From Nostoc sp. PCC 7524 (GTDB lineage Bacteria; Cyanobacteriota; Cyanobacteriia; Cyanobacteriales; Nostocaceae), in contig NC_019684.1 of the NCBI RefSeq assembly GCF_000316645.1, positions 186,001 to 250,000 of the forward strand: 64,000 nt of DNA, read 5' to 3'. Made by a program: the position numbers and the translations under genes. This document shows positions 46,973 through 55,501 of this stretch, piece after piece (the first letter of the stretch is position 1; each line of letters starts with the position of its first letter). The notes beneath the pieces are model-generated. The model did no database searches. It was not told the DNA's origin and saw only the letters and a list, made by a program, of their open reading frames with translations.

Positions 46973-47533
46973 GTGAGCCAACCTGAAATCCCCAACATCC
47001 AAACTCTCTCTCAGGAAATATCGCAGTTGCATCAAGAACTACAACTGCGCGATCAATTAGTACAGCAGCTATCTCAAGAACTGTTCCGGTTAGTGAAGGG
47101 CAATACTAATTTTATACCCCAAAAATCTGAGCCTGAACCTAACCTGAGTCAGTTGCAAGCCTTGCAAGAACAACTACAAGCGGTAGAACAGCAAGTGATG
47201 TTCTACCAAGAACAAATTACATCTCGTGATACCGAAATTTACCAACTGCGCCAAACCGTACAAGAGTTGACTGATCGTAGCCGGATGTTGGAGCAAGTAG
47301 TACAAGAGTTACCTCAAATTTACCGTCGTAAGTTTGAAGAACGCATGGCTCCAGTTAGAGAAAAAGTGTCAATGCTACAACGGGAAAACCGTCAACTGCA
47401 AGCAGAACTCCAAAGTGTCAGTTACCGTTTAGCTCTCAAAACCCGCACGTCTAGTCATAGTGGTATCGATTTACCAAATTTTCCTCGTCCTACATCTGAA
47501 CAAGGTAATGTTTCTGCTGTCCAAAATGCCTGA
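46973..47533 (+). CDS. Coiled-coil protein of unknown function
   Basis: A 186-residue protein that is almost entirely heptad-rich helix (residues 10-150, Leu/Gln/Glu-rich), with a short unstructured C-terminus (HSGIDLPNFPRPTSEQ). The start codon is GTG, with CGGAG 12 bases upstream. No enzymatic motif is present. It could be a scaffold protein. I do not recognise a named family. Confidence 0.65.
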   Translation: MSQPEIPNIQTLSQEISQLHQELQLRDQLVQQLSQELFRLVKGNTNFIPQKSEPEPNLSQLQALQEQLQAVEQQVMFYQEQITSRDTEIYQLRQTVQELTDRSRMLEQVVQELPQIYRRKFEERMAPVREKVSMLQRENRQLQAELQSVSYRLALKTRTSSHSGIDLPNFPRPTSEQGNVSAVQNA

Positions 47534-47979
47534 ATTAATCAGTGTCAATTTACTTCTCTGATATTTACAACTACAGTTTAATTTTTCCTGTCTGATAAAT
47601 TTTAATTGTTATCCTAATTCGTCTTTGACTTTGATCTCTTACTTGGAGTAGTAAGCGATTCATTTTTACGACTCAAATTAAGCCTTTAATTGGAGAATGA
47701 TTTGGGATGATGTGACTCCCAGTTTTTTCTGATGTATTAATACCTACCTATCTGGTGCAGCATGGGTAGCCAAGAAGTTGATTCTACTTTAACTATGACC
47801 CACTGCACCTGGTGGAGACAATAAACGACTGTAAGCATTGCTGATTAGTCGTTACTCTAGGCATTCTATTTCATTAAGAGCAGAACTAAGAGCATAGGCA
47901 ATGAGAGGAAATGATTAGAAAGTATTAAGAAATACCATGACTTTTGACATTGCCAAATGCTTGCTCTTACAATGAAAGG
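47534..47979. other. 446-bp convergent spacer
   Basis: It lies between the coiled-coil gene (+) and a STAS gene (-). AT-rich; no ORF, RNA gene or strong hairpin was recognised. Confidence 0.45.
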
Positions 47980-48333
47980 TTAGCTTGCTAAAGCTAAATT
48001 TTGATCATTAACCAGAGTAAGTACGTCTTCGTAAGTGTCAAAAATTTCAAATACTGAATCCAACTGCGTAAGTTCTAAAATTAGACGTACAGGGGTTTGT
48101 ACGTTGCACAAAACTAACCGACAATTACTTTGACGAGCAAAAGTCAGACCTTTAACCAATGAAACCAAGCCAGAACTATCCATAAAATCTACTTCTGCTA
48201 GATCGATGACCCAAATTTGATGCGGCTGAGGAGATATTTCAGCCATTTGTTCGCTCAAAGCCATGCCGCCTTCTACGTCTATGCTTCCTTGAGGTTTAAA
48301 CAAAAGTACTTGCAGTTCTTGTGTGAGCGTCAT
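47980..48333 (-). CDS. STAS-domain protein (second copy)
   Basis: A 117-residue single STAS domain starting MTLTQELQVLLFKPQGSIDV, with the phosphoacceptor loop VDFMDSSGLVSLVKG and a C-terminal SVFEIFDTYEDVL helix. It resembles the STAS protein at 27372-27740 in length and in its C-terminal SVFEIF/TVFEIF helix, so the two are probably paralogues. The ATG at 48333 is the best start; the frame to 48369 begins with TTG. No cognate kinase is nearby. Confidence 0.83.
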   Translation of the reverse strand: MTLTQELQVLLFKPQGSIDVEGGMALSEQMAEISPQPHQIWVIDLAEVDFMDSSGLVSLVKGLTFARQSNCRLVLCNVQTPVRLILELTQLDSVFEIFDTYEDVLTLVNDQNLALAS

Positions 48334-48999
48334 AATTTTTTTAAGGTAAGTAGTTGAAACACTTAACAAAAGCAGAAAGCGGACAATAATACTGATAAAG
48401 TGTCAGCTGTTAATTCATTGTTAAATCCACAACAAGAGCAAGGCCTAAGCCATCAGTTGACAGGGTTGATCAGTATTTAAGCCGTATAATTTGTTTTTAC
48501 ACCCCCAATATAGGCACAAACGCCTAATGAATTCAGTATCAACCGTATCTTTTACATAATTTTTATATTTTTATCTGCTTTTTATAAATTTTTCATAATA
48601 AATTCTTGCTTTATAACAGTAGTTATGCGTTTGTGATAAGTATCTAAGAGATATGTATCTGTCAATATTAAATATCTGATAAATACTATAAGTATTAGTC
48701 AATAGGCAATAGGCAATAGGCAATAGGTGACAAGCAATAATTATTTTCCCCTACTCTCGCTCGGTGCTAGGCTGACACCTCTGTAGGGAAAGCAAGCTAC
48801 ATCCTCCTCATCTTCCACCCTGCGGGAAGGTGACGCTTCCCTACACCCTTACACACGCCACTTGGCTCAAGTCGGGAAACCCGCCCACGCCAGTGGCTAT
48901 CCTACAACCCCTTTTCTTAACAGTAGCTTGATTGACACCTCACTCATAAACAAGCAAAGATGTATATAAAGTAAAAAATTGTAAAGGCGGCGGTGCGGG
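48334..48999. other. Repeat-rich 666-bp spacer upstream of the DedA gene
   Basis: AGGCAAT heptamers at 48698-48727 are followed by a mosaic of palindromic modules to about 48915 (GAAAGCAAGCTACATCCTCC, GGAAGGTGACGCTTCC, GCCACTTGGCTCAAGTCGGG, CCAGTGGCTATCC). The first 360 bp are AT-rich with no gene. Confidence 0.6.
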
Positions 49000-49629
49000 A
49001 TGTCTCTTGAGTTGATTTCACTAGAAAACATCCAGGAGTTTGCCCAACATTACGGTTACTGGGCTATTTTTTTGGGGATTTTGCTAGAAAATCTAGGCAT
49101 TCCCCTTCCTGGTGAAACAGTAACCTTAGTAGGTGGGTTTCTAGCTGGCAGTGATGAGCTGAGTTACTGGATAGTTCTCGGTGTTGCCGTTACTGGTGCT
49201 GTACTTGGTGGGATTTGCGGTTACTGGATTGGTAGACTTGGCGGCTGGTCTTTCTTACTGCGAATAGGTAAGATATTTCGGATTAGTGAAGTGCGGCTGT
49301 TGAGTATTAAAGAGCAATTTAGTGAAAACGCAGCTAAAGCTGTATTTTTTGGGCGCTTTTTCGCATTATTGCGAATATTTGCGGCTCCACTAGCTGGTAT
49401 AGCTGAGATGCCTTTCGGAAAATTTTTGATATACAACCTTTTAGGGGCGAGTGTTTGGGCTGGGTTGATGGTAACGTTAGCGTTTTTCGCAGGCAGAATT
49501 GTTTCCCTCGAACAATTAGTTGCTTGGGTGAGTCAATTTGCAATTTTGGCTTTAGTGATACTTGTTGCCCTGATTGCCATCCCTCTGTGGTTGGAGTCTC
49601 GCCAAGTTAAGAGTGCAGCAGAAGATTGA
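49000..49629 (+). CDS. DedA-family membrane protein
   Basis: A 209-residue protein with 5-6 hydrophobic segments and the SNARE-associated/DedA motifs ENLGIPLPGETVTLVGGFLA, FGRFFALLRIFAAPLAG (each in part) and GASVWAGLMV. DedA proteins are flippases or transporters for undecaprenyl phosphate and phosphatidylethanolamine. Lipid carrier recycling would fit the envelope genes in the window. GGCGGCGG precedes the ATG, but there is no strong Shine-Dalgarno sequence. Confidence 0.9.
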   Translation: MSLELISLENIQEFAQHYGYWAIFLGILLENLGIPLPGETVTLVGGFLAGSDELSYWIVLGVAVTGAVLGGICGYWIGRLGGWSFLLRIGKIFRISEVRLLSIKEQFSENAAKAVFFGRFFALLRIFAAPLAGIAEMPFGKFLIYNLLGASVWAGLMVTLAFFAGRIVSLEQLVAWVSQFAILALVILVALIAIPLWLESRQVKSAAED

Positions 49630-49650
49630 CACTCGCCTGCCTAGTCTTTT

Positions 49651-49716
49651 GTAGGGTACGTCAGAAGAGATAATTTGTTAAAAATGAACATATTTTTGAC
49701 ATCTGACGCACCATAC
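49651..49716. mobile_element. MITE-like 66-bp element with terminal inverted repeats
   Basis: The ends GTAGGGTACGTCAGA and TCTGACGCACCATAC are inverted repeats matching at 13 of 15 positions and bound a 36-bp AT-rich core. No ORF. It lies in the convergent spacer between dedA and argG. Confidence 0.5.
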
Positions 49717-49724
49717 TCAAGTAA

Positions 49725-49745
49725 AGACGTAGCAGTGCTACGTCT
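49725..49745. repeat. 10-bp perfect palindrome AGACGTAGCA / TGCTACGTCT
   Basis: The two arms abut with one central base. This is a recurrent Nostoc spacer hairpin and may end transcription from both sides, although no long T tract follows. Confidence 0.6.
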
Positions 49746-49765
49746 CTACAAATTTTCTTTCACCT

Positions 49766-50965
49766 TTATTTAGTTTGCTGCGCCCAAATACGTGTAGGTA
49801 ATCCCCAAACGTAAATAAAGCCTTCAGCTGCTTTGTGATCAAACTGATCGTCAGCGCCGTAGGTGGCTAAATCAGGGCTGTAGAGTGAATTATCGCTCCA
49901 ACGACCGACTATAGTTGCGTTACCCTTGAAAAGTTTCAAGCGTACAGTTCCAGATACTTGTTCTTGTGTCTTTTGAATAAAAGCATCTAAAGCCGCTTTA
50001 AGTGGGCTGTACCATAAACCGTTGTACACAATTTGGTTGTATGTTTCTTCAATGCCTCGTTTGTAATGGGTAACGTCCGCAGTTAAAGTCAGGCTTTCTA
50101 AATCCCGGTGTGCTTGAATCAGCACTAACATGGCTGGTGATTCGTAAATTTCTCTTGATTTGATACCTACCAAACGGTTTTCAATCATATCGATGCGTCC
50201 GACACCATGAGTGCCGGCGATCTGATTGATTGCTTGGATGAGTTCTACAGGGTTTTTGGTTGTACCGTTGAGGGTGGTGGGGATACCTTGGGTAAATCCA
50301 ATTTCAATATACTCTGGTTCGTTGGGAGTATCTGCGATCGCTTTTGTCATTTCATAGATTTCTTCTGGTGGCTCAAACTTGGGATCTTCCAATACACCAG
50401 CTTCTATACTACGACCCAGTAAATTCTTGTCAATGCTGTAAGGAGAAGACTTTTTCACTGGGGCTGGGATACCAAACTTTTCTCCATAAGCAATGGTTGC
50501 TTCTCGACTCATACCCCATTCCCGCGCCGGTGCTAAGATTTTCAGATTGGGATTGAGGGCTGTACAGGATACATCGAAGCGCACTTGATCATTACCCTTA
50601 CCAGTGCAACCATGCGCGATCGCATCTGCACCGTATTTTTCAGCAGTTTCTACTAATATTTTGGCAATTAACGGCCGGGCTAGGGCAGTTCCTAGGGGAT
50701 AACGATTTTCATAGAGGGCGTTAGCTTGAATGGCGGGAAAAGCATAATCTCTCACAAAGCTATCTTTCACATCCAACACTAGGGATTCACTAGCACCCGA
50801 TTTTAAAGCTTTTTCTCGGATTGGTTCTAATTCATCTCCCTGTCCTAAATCTGCTGCTAACGTAATCACTTCTTCCACACCCCACTCATGTTTGAGGTAG
50901 GGTATGCAAACAGAAGTATCAACTCCACCAGAATATGCGAGAACAACCTTTTTGGCGCGACCCAT
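49766..50965 (-). CDS. argG: Argininosuccinate synthase
   Basis: Ligates citrulline and aspartate with ATP in arginine synthesis, which also feeds cyanophycin. The 399-residue protein has the P-loop [10 protein letters not shown], then [13 protein letters not shown], and [15 protein letters not shown], all characteristic of ArgG. The start ATG at 50965 gives the normal length. Its convergent neighbour is dedA. Confidence 0.97.
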   Translation of the reverse strand: MGRAKKVVLAYSGGVDTSVCIPYLKHEWGVEEVITLAADLGQGDELEPIREKALKSGASESLVLDVKDSFVRDYAFPAIQANALYENRYPLGTALARPLIAKILVETAEKYGADAIAHGCTGKGNDQVRFDVSCTALNPNLKILAPAREWGMSREATIAYGEKFGIPAPVKKSSPYSIDKNLLGRSIEAGVLEDPKFEPPEEIYEMTKAIADTPNEPEYIEIGFTQGIPTTLNGTTKNPVELIQAINQIAGTHGVGRIDMIENRLVGIKSREIYESPAMLVLIQAHRDLESLTLTADVTHYKRGIEETYNQIVYNGLWYSPLKAALDAFIQKTQEQVSGTVRLKLFKGNATIVGRWSDNSLYSPDLATYGADDQFDHKAAEGFIYVWGLPTRIWAQQTK

Positions 50966-51356
50966 TTGCTTCTCCAGTTAGGAAAACACATAAAGAATGA
51001 GTCATTATTATATCTAAATACACTGTGTATATTTTCTTGATGCAACAGCCGATAGGTTAATTAATCAGGGCAATAAATCATCATTCATTGACACAGGGGA
51101 TGGGTGACAGGTTATGGGCGACAGGTTACAGCAAAGAAAGAGGAGGAGGTGTACTTAATTTTCCAGAAATCCAATAGGAGTCTTATATGTCCACTATCTA
51201 TATAAATAGAGAAATATTCATTTTTTTTCTCCAATACATAATAAATAATTTTGCTTAACCATATATTCTATAGTTCTTAACCTCTGGTAGTAATTTCCAA
51301 GTTTATTTAAGTGATATTGCCACAATATTCACTTTTGAACTTTGGAGTTTTATCTG
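50966..51356. other. 391-bp divergent spacer argG / PEP-CTERM gene 1
   Basis: It contains GGTGACAGGTTATGGGCGAC, then AGGTTACAG direct repeats (51104-51131) and AT-rich DNA. No gene was recognised. Promoters for both divergent genes must lie here. Confidence 0.45.
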
Positions 51357-51902
51357 ATGAAATTAACCCGAAATTTTGGCACGGCTGCATTTGTTGTTGC
51401 CATGTCTTTAGCTACTGTTGCAGCAAAACCTACACAGGCTGCTGTGGTTAATTATAATTTCAATGTGAATACTACATCTGGTCAATATTTTGGTTCTTTT
51501 AGCTTTGATGACTCTAACTTAAATCGCATAGGTGAAGAGAACCTGGATGTTAGTAATGGCTTAATATCCGTTTTATTTGATTACTTAGGTACTACATATA
51601 CCCAGGTAGATGATATCGAATATTCCACAGGGGTAAGTCCTTTCATCAGCTTTAGAGATGGGAAACTGTTAGGACTGAGTTATTTCGTGGAAAACCAATT
51701 TTTTATCGGTGGTGATTTAGATACTCCTTTTATCGGCGGCAATAGATTTTATACCATTGTGGGATCTGACTTTTTCTCTGCTAATGAAGCAGGTACAGTT
51801 AGTTACACTCAAATACCAGAACCCTTAGCTATTTTGGGTACAGTGATCGCCACTACTGCTGGATTATGGCTTAACCGCAAAAAAGTATCAACAGCTAACT
51901 AG
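51357..51902 (+). CDS. PEP-CTERM sorting-domain protein 1
   Basis: A 181-residue secreted protein. The signal peptide (MKLTRNFGTAAFVVAMSLAT, cleaved near AKPTQAA) is followed by a beta-rich domain opening YNFNVNTTSGQYFGSFSFDD. The C-terminus has the PEP-CTERM tripartite signal: IPEPLAILGTVIATTAGLWL and the basic end NRKK. GGAG at 51344 supports the ATG. Such proteins are processed by exosortase, and many contribute to the extracellular matrix. No exosortase gene is in the window. Confidence 0.88.
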   Translation: MKLTRNFGTAAFVVAMSLATVAAKPTQAAVVNYNFNVNTTSGQYFGSFSFDDSNLNRIGEENLDVSNGLISVLFDYLGTTYTQVDDIEYSTGVSPFISFRDGKLLGLSYFVENQFFIGGDLDTPFIGGNRFYTIVGSDFFSANEAGTVSYTQIPEPLAILGTVIATTAGLWLNRKKVSTAN

Positions 51903-51934
51903 AACACAAGGGTAACAACTGTGCTGTGTTTTTT
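51903..51934 (+). terminator. Terminator-like hairpin after PEP-CTERM gene 1
   Basis: AACACA (51903-51908) and TGTGTT (51925-51930) with T residues continuing to 51934. The loop of 16 nt is long, so it is a moderate candidate. Confidence 0.5.
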
Positions 51935-51966
51935 GGGAACACCCCTTGTGATATTCTTATCTTTAT

Positions 51967-51980
51967 AGTACACTTGTACT
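51967..51980. promoter_or_regulatory. Consensus LexA (SOS) box
   Basis: AGTACACTTGTACT matches the cyanobacterial LexA consensus RGTACNNNDGTWCB in full. It lies 65 bp past PEP-CTERM gene 1 and 219 bp before PEP-CTERM gene 2, with a terminator in between. Confidence 0.45.
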
Positions 51981-52004
51981 GAAAAGAGAAATCCTGATTG
52001 AATC

Positions 52005-52036
52005 AAGCCCCACTCATACGAGGGGGCTTTTATTTT
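52005..52036 (+). terminator. Strong intrinsic terminator
   Basis: AAGCCCC (52005-52011) and GGGGCTT (52023-52029) form a 7-bp stem followed by TTTATTTT. It lies 103 bp past the first PEP-CTERM gene and 25 bp past the LexA-like box. Confidence 0.8.
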
Positions 52037-52198
52037 GAAGTCTGATTTTTTAAGTAGTGTAGTCATGGCAGTAATTTTACGGTAAAGCCAAAGCTATTTA
52101 ACCTCTTATTTGATATTCCTTAACCTTGAGGCATGGATTAAAGAGTTATTCAGTGGAATTGCTTAACAATTAACTCTTTAGCTTGGGAGTATTTTCTG

Positions 52199-52732
52199 AT
52201 GACATTAGCTAAAAACTTGGGCATTGCTAGTTTTGCAGCTGCTATCTCTATTGCTGCAATTACTGCTAAACCTGCACAAGCTGCCATAGTTAGATACGAT
52301 TTCACTGTCAATCCTGGTGAGTCTTTTGGTTCTTTTAGCTTTGATGACTCAACCTTAACAGGTTTAGGTCTGGAAACAATTGGAGTAGAAAATGGCTTAG
52401 ATGTCACTTTCAACTACCTAGGCACTACTTACACAGAGGAAGATGATCAATCCTACGACTTCTTCCCCATCCTCACCTTCAACGATGGTCGGATTCAAGG
52501 ACTCAGTTATGGCGTTTTAGATCAATTTTTCATTGGTGATGAAACGAACTTTAATATAGGAGGAGCAAACTTCTATGTATTTGATCCACAATCCCCTTCC
52601 TCTCTTATACAAACAGGGACAGTGAGTTATTCTAGAGTTCCAGAACCTTTAGCACTAGGTGGAACTGCGATCGCTACTACTATGGGTTTATTCATCAAAC
52701 GCAAGAAAAAAGCCTCGTCAATAGCAGGCTAG
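52199..52732 (+). CDS. PEP-CTERM sorting-domain protein 2
   Basis: A 177-residue paralogue of the preceding protein: signal peptide MTLAKNLGIASFAAAISIAA with AKPAQAA, the phrase GESFGSFSFDDSTLTGLG, then FNYLGTTYTEEDD, and the C-terminal VPEPLALGGTAIATTMGLFI followed by KRKKK. The two genes probably arose by tandem duplication. GGGAG precedes the ATG. Confidence 0.88.
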   Translation: MTLAKNLGIASFAAAISIAAITAKPAQAAIVRYDFTVNPGESFGSFSFDDSTLTGLGLETIGVENGLDVTFNYLGTTYTEEDDQSYDFFPILTFNDGRIQGLSYGVLDQFFIGDETNFNIGGANFYVFDPQSPSSLIQTGTVSYSRVPEPLALGGTAIATTMGLFIKRKKKASSIAG

Positions 52733-52756
52733 GAACAATTGTTTTTGGTTACTAGC

Positions 52757-52786
52757 AAGGCAGATTATACATCTGTCTTTTTTTTT
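52757..52786 (+). terminator. Terminator of PEP-CTERM gene 2
   Basis: AAGGCAGAT and ATCTGTCTT pair over 9 bp (one G-U) around a 5-nt loop and are followed by seven more Ts. Confidence 0.85.
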
Positions 52787-52790
52787 ACCC

Positions 52791-52826
52791 AAAAAAATAG
52801 AGAGACGTTGCATTACAACGTCTCTC
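52791..52826 (-). terminator. Terminator of phoX
   Basis: On the minus strand GAGAGACGTTG and CAACGTCTCTC form an 11-bp perfect stem with a 5-nt loop, followed by TATTTTTTT. It faces the PEP-CTERM terminator, so the two convergent genes each have their own. Confidence 0.88.
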
Positions 52827-52854
52827 AATGGATTATCAGCAGAAAAAATTTAAA

Positions 52855-55035
52855 TTACAAACCGCCAATAATACCACCGTCATTGCGGGTAATTACTACC
52901 GTTCCAGAACGGGGGCGACCAGATGGGCCGTAGCCTTGGGTGTGAGGCCAATCACTGGTTCTAGTGGGATTATCAGCAGGCGCACCTTCCCCTGGATGCT
53001 GGATGTTGATAAACATGGTTCTACCATCAGGTGTAGTAGTAATACCTGTAACTTCACAGTCTGTAGGGCTAGTCAAAAAGCGTTTAGTCTGTTTAGTCAC
53101 GGGGTCAGCGCACATCATCACGTTACCGCCGATGTTTACCCAATCACCACGACCGTCACCAGCTTGGTCAGTTTGAATCCAAAGGCGACCGAAGTCGTCA
53201 AACCATAAACCATCCGGCGCACCGTAGTCATCACCAATGATGTTGCCTTGTTCATTAGGATTAGAGTCGAGTTTGTCACCGCACTCAACAAAAATATCCC
53301 AACTAAAGGTAGTGGCTTTCACGGTGCGTCCAGTTTCACGCCAGCGAATGATATGACCGTAGATGTTATTAGCACGGGGGTTAGCATCATCTACAGGGGG
53401 ACGCGCACTACCTCCTGCTGTTGTACCGTTAGGACTATTTGAGGAAGGTGGATTTGTACCACGACGGCTATTATTGGTCAATGTACAGTAAACTTCAATC
53501 TCCCTAAATCCACCGAGACGAGGACGTACAGCTGTCCATTCTGGACGATCCATCATGGTTGCACCCACGCGATCGGCCGCTTGGCGTGTTTTGATTAACA
53601 CTTCTGCTTGGCTTCGGAAACCGTTCTCAGGTGTTAAACCACCTTGACCATAAATGAGGGGAATCCACTCCCCAGTACCATTGTCGTTGAACTTAGCGAC
53701 GTACAGTACACCATCGTCAAGTAGATCACGGTTAGCCGCACGATTGCCTGGATTATAACGTTGGGAGCAAACGAACTTATAAATATATTCGTTGCGCTCA
53801 TCATCACCCATGTAGAAAGCTACATAGTTATTGTCATCTACAACATACTGGGCGCTTTCATGCTTGAACCGTCCCATTGCAGTGCGTTTGACGGCTTTGC
53901 TTGTTGGATCTGGATCGTATGGGTCAATTTCTACTACCCAACCAAATAAATGCGGCTCAAGTGGGTTAGTGCTGGCATCAAAGCGTGGATCAACTTCATG
54001 CCAACGATAACCGAAACCAGTTCTGGAGATACCATATCGGCTTTGCCCAGCTAAGATTTCAGGCTTTTGATCAAGACCTGGGGCGGAAACTACATCTCCG
54101 GTAGGATTAGCAAAATAACCGTTCCAGTTTTCTTCACAGGTTAAGTAAGTTCCCCAAGGTGTGTAGCCGTTGGCGCAGTTGTTGACTGTACCGTAGGCAG
54201 TGTAGCCATCGTTGATGCCAATCTCAACCGAGCCAGTGGGTGTAATATTAAACTTTTTCGACTTCAACAGGTCATCACCCGCAGCAGGTCCCGATACTCT
54301 CATCTCGGTATTAGCAGTGTAGCGGCGACCATAAATTGAATTACGATTAACACTCCAGGTATTACCAGTTTTGTTAATTTCTACGACAGAAACACCGTGA
54401 GCTGCTTGGGACTTGCGTATCTTGGCAATATCGGCACTTAATCCACCGACATGAAGAATTTCTTCATGGGTATATTCGTGGTTGATGCACAGCAAACCCT
54501 TATTTGTGTCCTGGCCAACAAAATTTCTAAAAGACCTTGCTAACGCACCAACTGAGCGGCCTACAACCCGCTCTGGAGGAATAGAAAAGTAGTGCATACC
54601 ATCATGGTGCATCCCCACCTGCATTTCCTGAGCAGCAGCATCTTGGGATGCGTCCACTTTCCAATCAGGCGCACCAGGCATAATTGGATCTCCCCAAGCT
54701 AGCAATACCTTGGCTGTGTAACCTTCAGGAACACTGACAAGATCCTTTTCCAAACGTATTGAACTTGGATTTGTGGGATCTGGGTTTAAATTTGGTGGCA
54801 CACTCTTGAAGCCAATCCCACCAAAGCCAGGTTTTGCAGGTATTGGAGATGCTTCGACACTGTGGAGAAAGCCGCCGATGGAAACCTCACCCACTACAGT
54901 TAGCACTGACGTACCCACAGCTGTCATGATGAATCGCCGACGGCTCAAACTAACGCGGTCAATTACGTCACGAATTGATTCGTTACGGGATGGGTTGAGC
55001 GTTGCATCATTTCTGGGATGAAAGCGTCCTTTCAT
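52855..55035 (-). CDS. phoX: PhoX-family Tat-exported phosphatase (DUF839)
   Basis: A 726-residue phosphatase. The Tat signal is SLSRRRFIMTAVGTSVLTVV (about 29-48). The mature part has GLLCINHEYTHEE, TPWGTYLTCEENWNGYF, PHLFGWVVEIDPYDP and APDGLWFDDFGRLWIQTD, typical of PhoX/DUF839 proteins, which in characterised cases use Ca2+ and Fe3+ to release phosphate from organic esters. In cyanobacteria it is usually induced by phosphate starvation; I could not identify a convincing Pho box upstream. Its export would use the Tat translocase whose TatA is encoded at 172. Confidence 0.93.
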   Translation of the reverse strand: MKGRFHPRNDATLNPSRNESIRDVIDRVSLSRRRFIMTAVGTSVLTVVGEVSIGGFLHSVEASPIPAKPGFGGIGFKSVPPNLNPDPTNPSSIRLEKDLVSVPEGYTAKVLLAWGDPIMPGAPDWKVDASQDAAAQEMQVGMHHDGMHYFSIPPERVVGRSVGALARSFRNFVGQDTNKGLLCINHEYTHEEILHVGGLSADIAKIRKSQAAHGVSVVEINKTGNTWSVNRNSIYGRRYTANTEMRVSGPAAGDDLLKSKKFNITPTGSVEIGINDGYTAYGTVNNCANGYTPWGTYLTCEENWNGYFANPTGDVVSAPGLDQKPEILAGQSRYGISRTGFGYRWHEVDPRFDASTNPLEPHLFGWVVEIDPYDPDPTSKAVKRTAMGRFKHESAQYVVDDNNYVAFYMGDDERNEYIYKFVCSQRYNPGNRAANRDLLDDGVLYVAKFNDNGTGEWIPLIYGQGGLTPENGFRSQAEVLIKTRQAADRVGATMMDRPEWTAVRPRLGGFREIEVYCTLTNNSRRGTNPPSSNSPNGTTAGGSARPPVDDANPRANNIYGHIIRWRETGRTVKATTFSWDIFVECGDKLDSNPNEQGNIIGDDYGAPDGLWFDDFGRLWIQTDQAGDGRGDWVNIGGNVMMCADPVTKQTKRFLTSPTDCEVTGITTTPDGRTMFINIQHPGEGAPADNPTRTSDWPHTQGYGPSGRPRSGTVVITRNDGGIIGGL

Positions 55036-55501
55036 TTTTGGTTCTCCATTTAAGGTTTACGAGATTCCTCTTCTCTAATCAAATGAGCGATTTGTTTTAG
55101 GAAAAACTCCGCGTTTTTGCGTAGTTTCTCTAAAGGCTACTGTATTTTTTTTGACTGAAGTTGCCAAAAATAGCAGTGATTTGGCTAGTTTTAACTAGCC
55201 CATGCTGCTCACTGTTACGGAAATAATTATGTTTTCGCTAAATTTACGTAGTAATTATTAACATCAAGTTATGTATTGATTAATAGGAATTTATTAATAC
55301 TCGTCATGAGTAATTGCTGATTACTGTTGTTTTCCATGACCTATTACCCATGAGACATTAGCAGTAATTTCTCTAGTCCGATCTGAAATTTTTTATGTAT
55401 AAAAAATAATATTTTTTATTTAGTATGAATACTAAGGCTATAATTTATAGCTCAAGTCAGCTAAGGAACAGTGTTCAGCACCGCAGTGTCCTATCCTGGA
55501 T
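55036..55501. other. Divergent spacer upstream of phoX, with palindrome
   Basis: It holds GGCTAGTT-TT-AACTAGCC (55183-55200), extended by an outer AGCAG/CTGCT (55171-55175 and 55205-55209). It sits 148 bp upstream of the phoX start. The rest is AT-rich. No gene was recognised. Confidence 0.5.

Noticed and set aside
52828..53208. Plus-strand frame opposite the end of phoX
   Set aside because: It is antisense to the well-conserved PhoX reading frame and has no recognisable domain or ribosome-binding site.
55036..55501. Pho box upstream of phoX
   Set aside because: Some TTAAT-like repeats are present, but spacing and sequence do not give the regular tandem 8-mers of a cyanobacterial Pho box.
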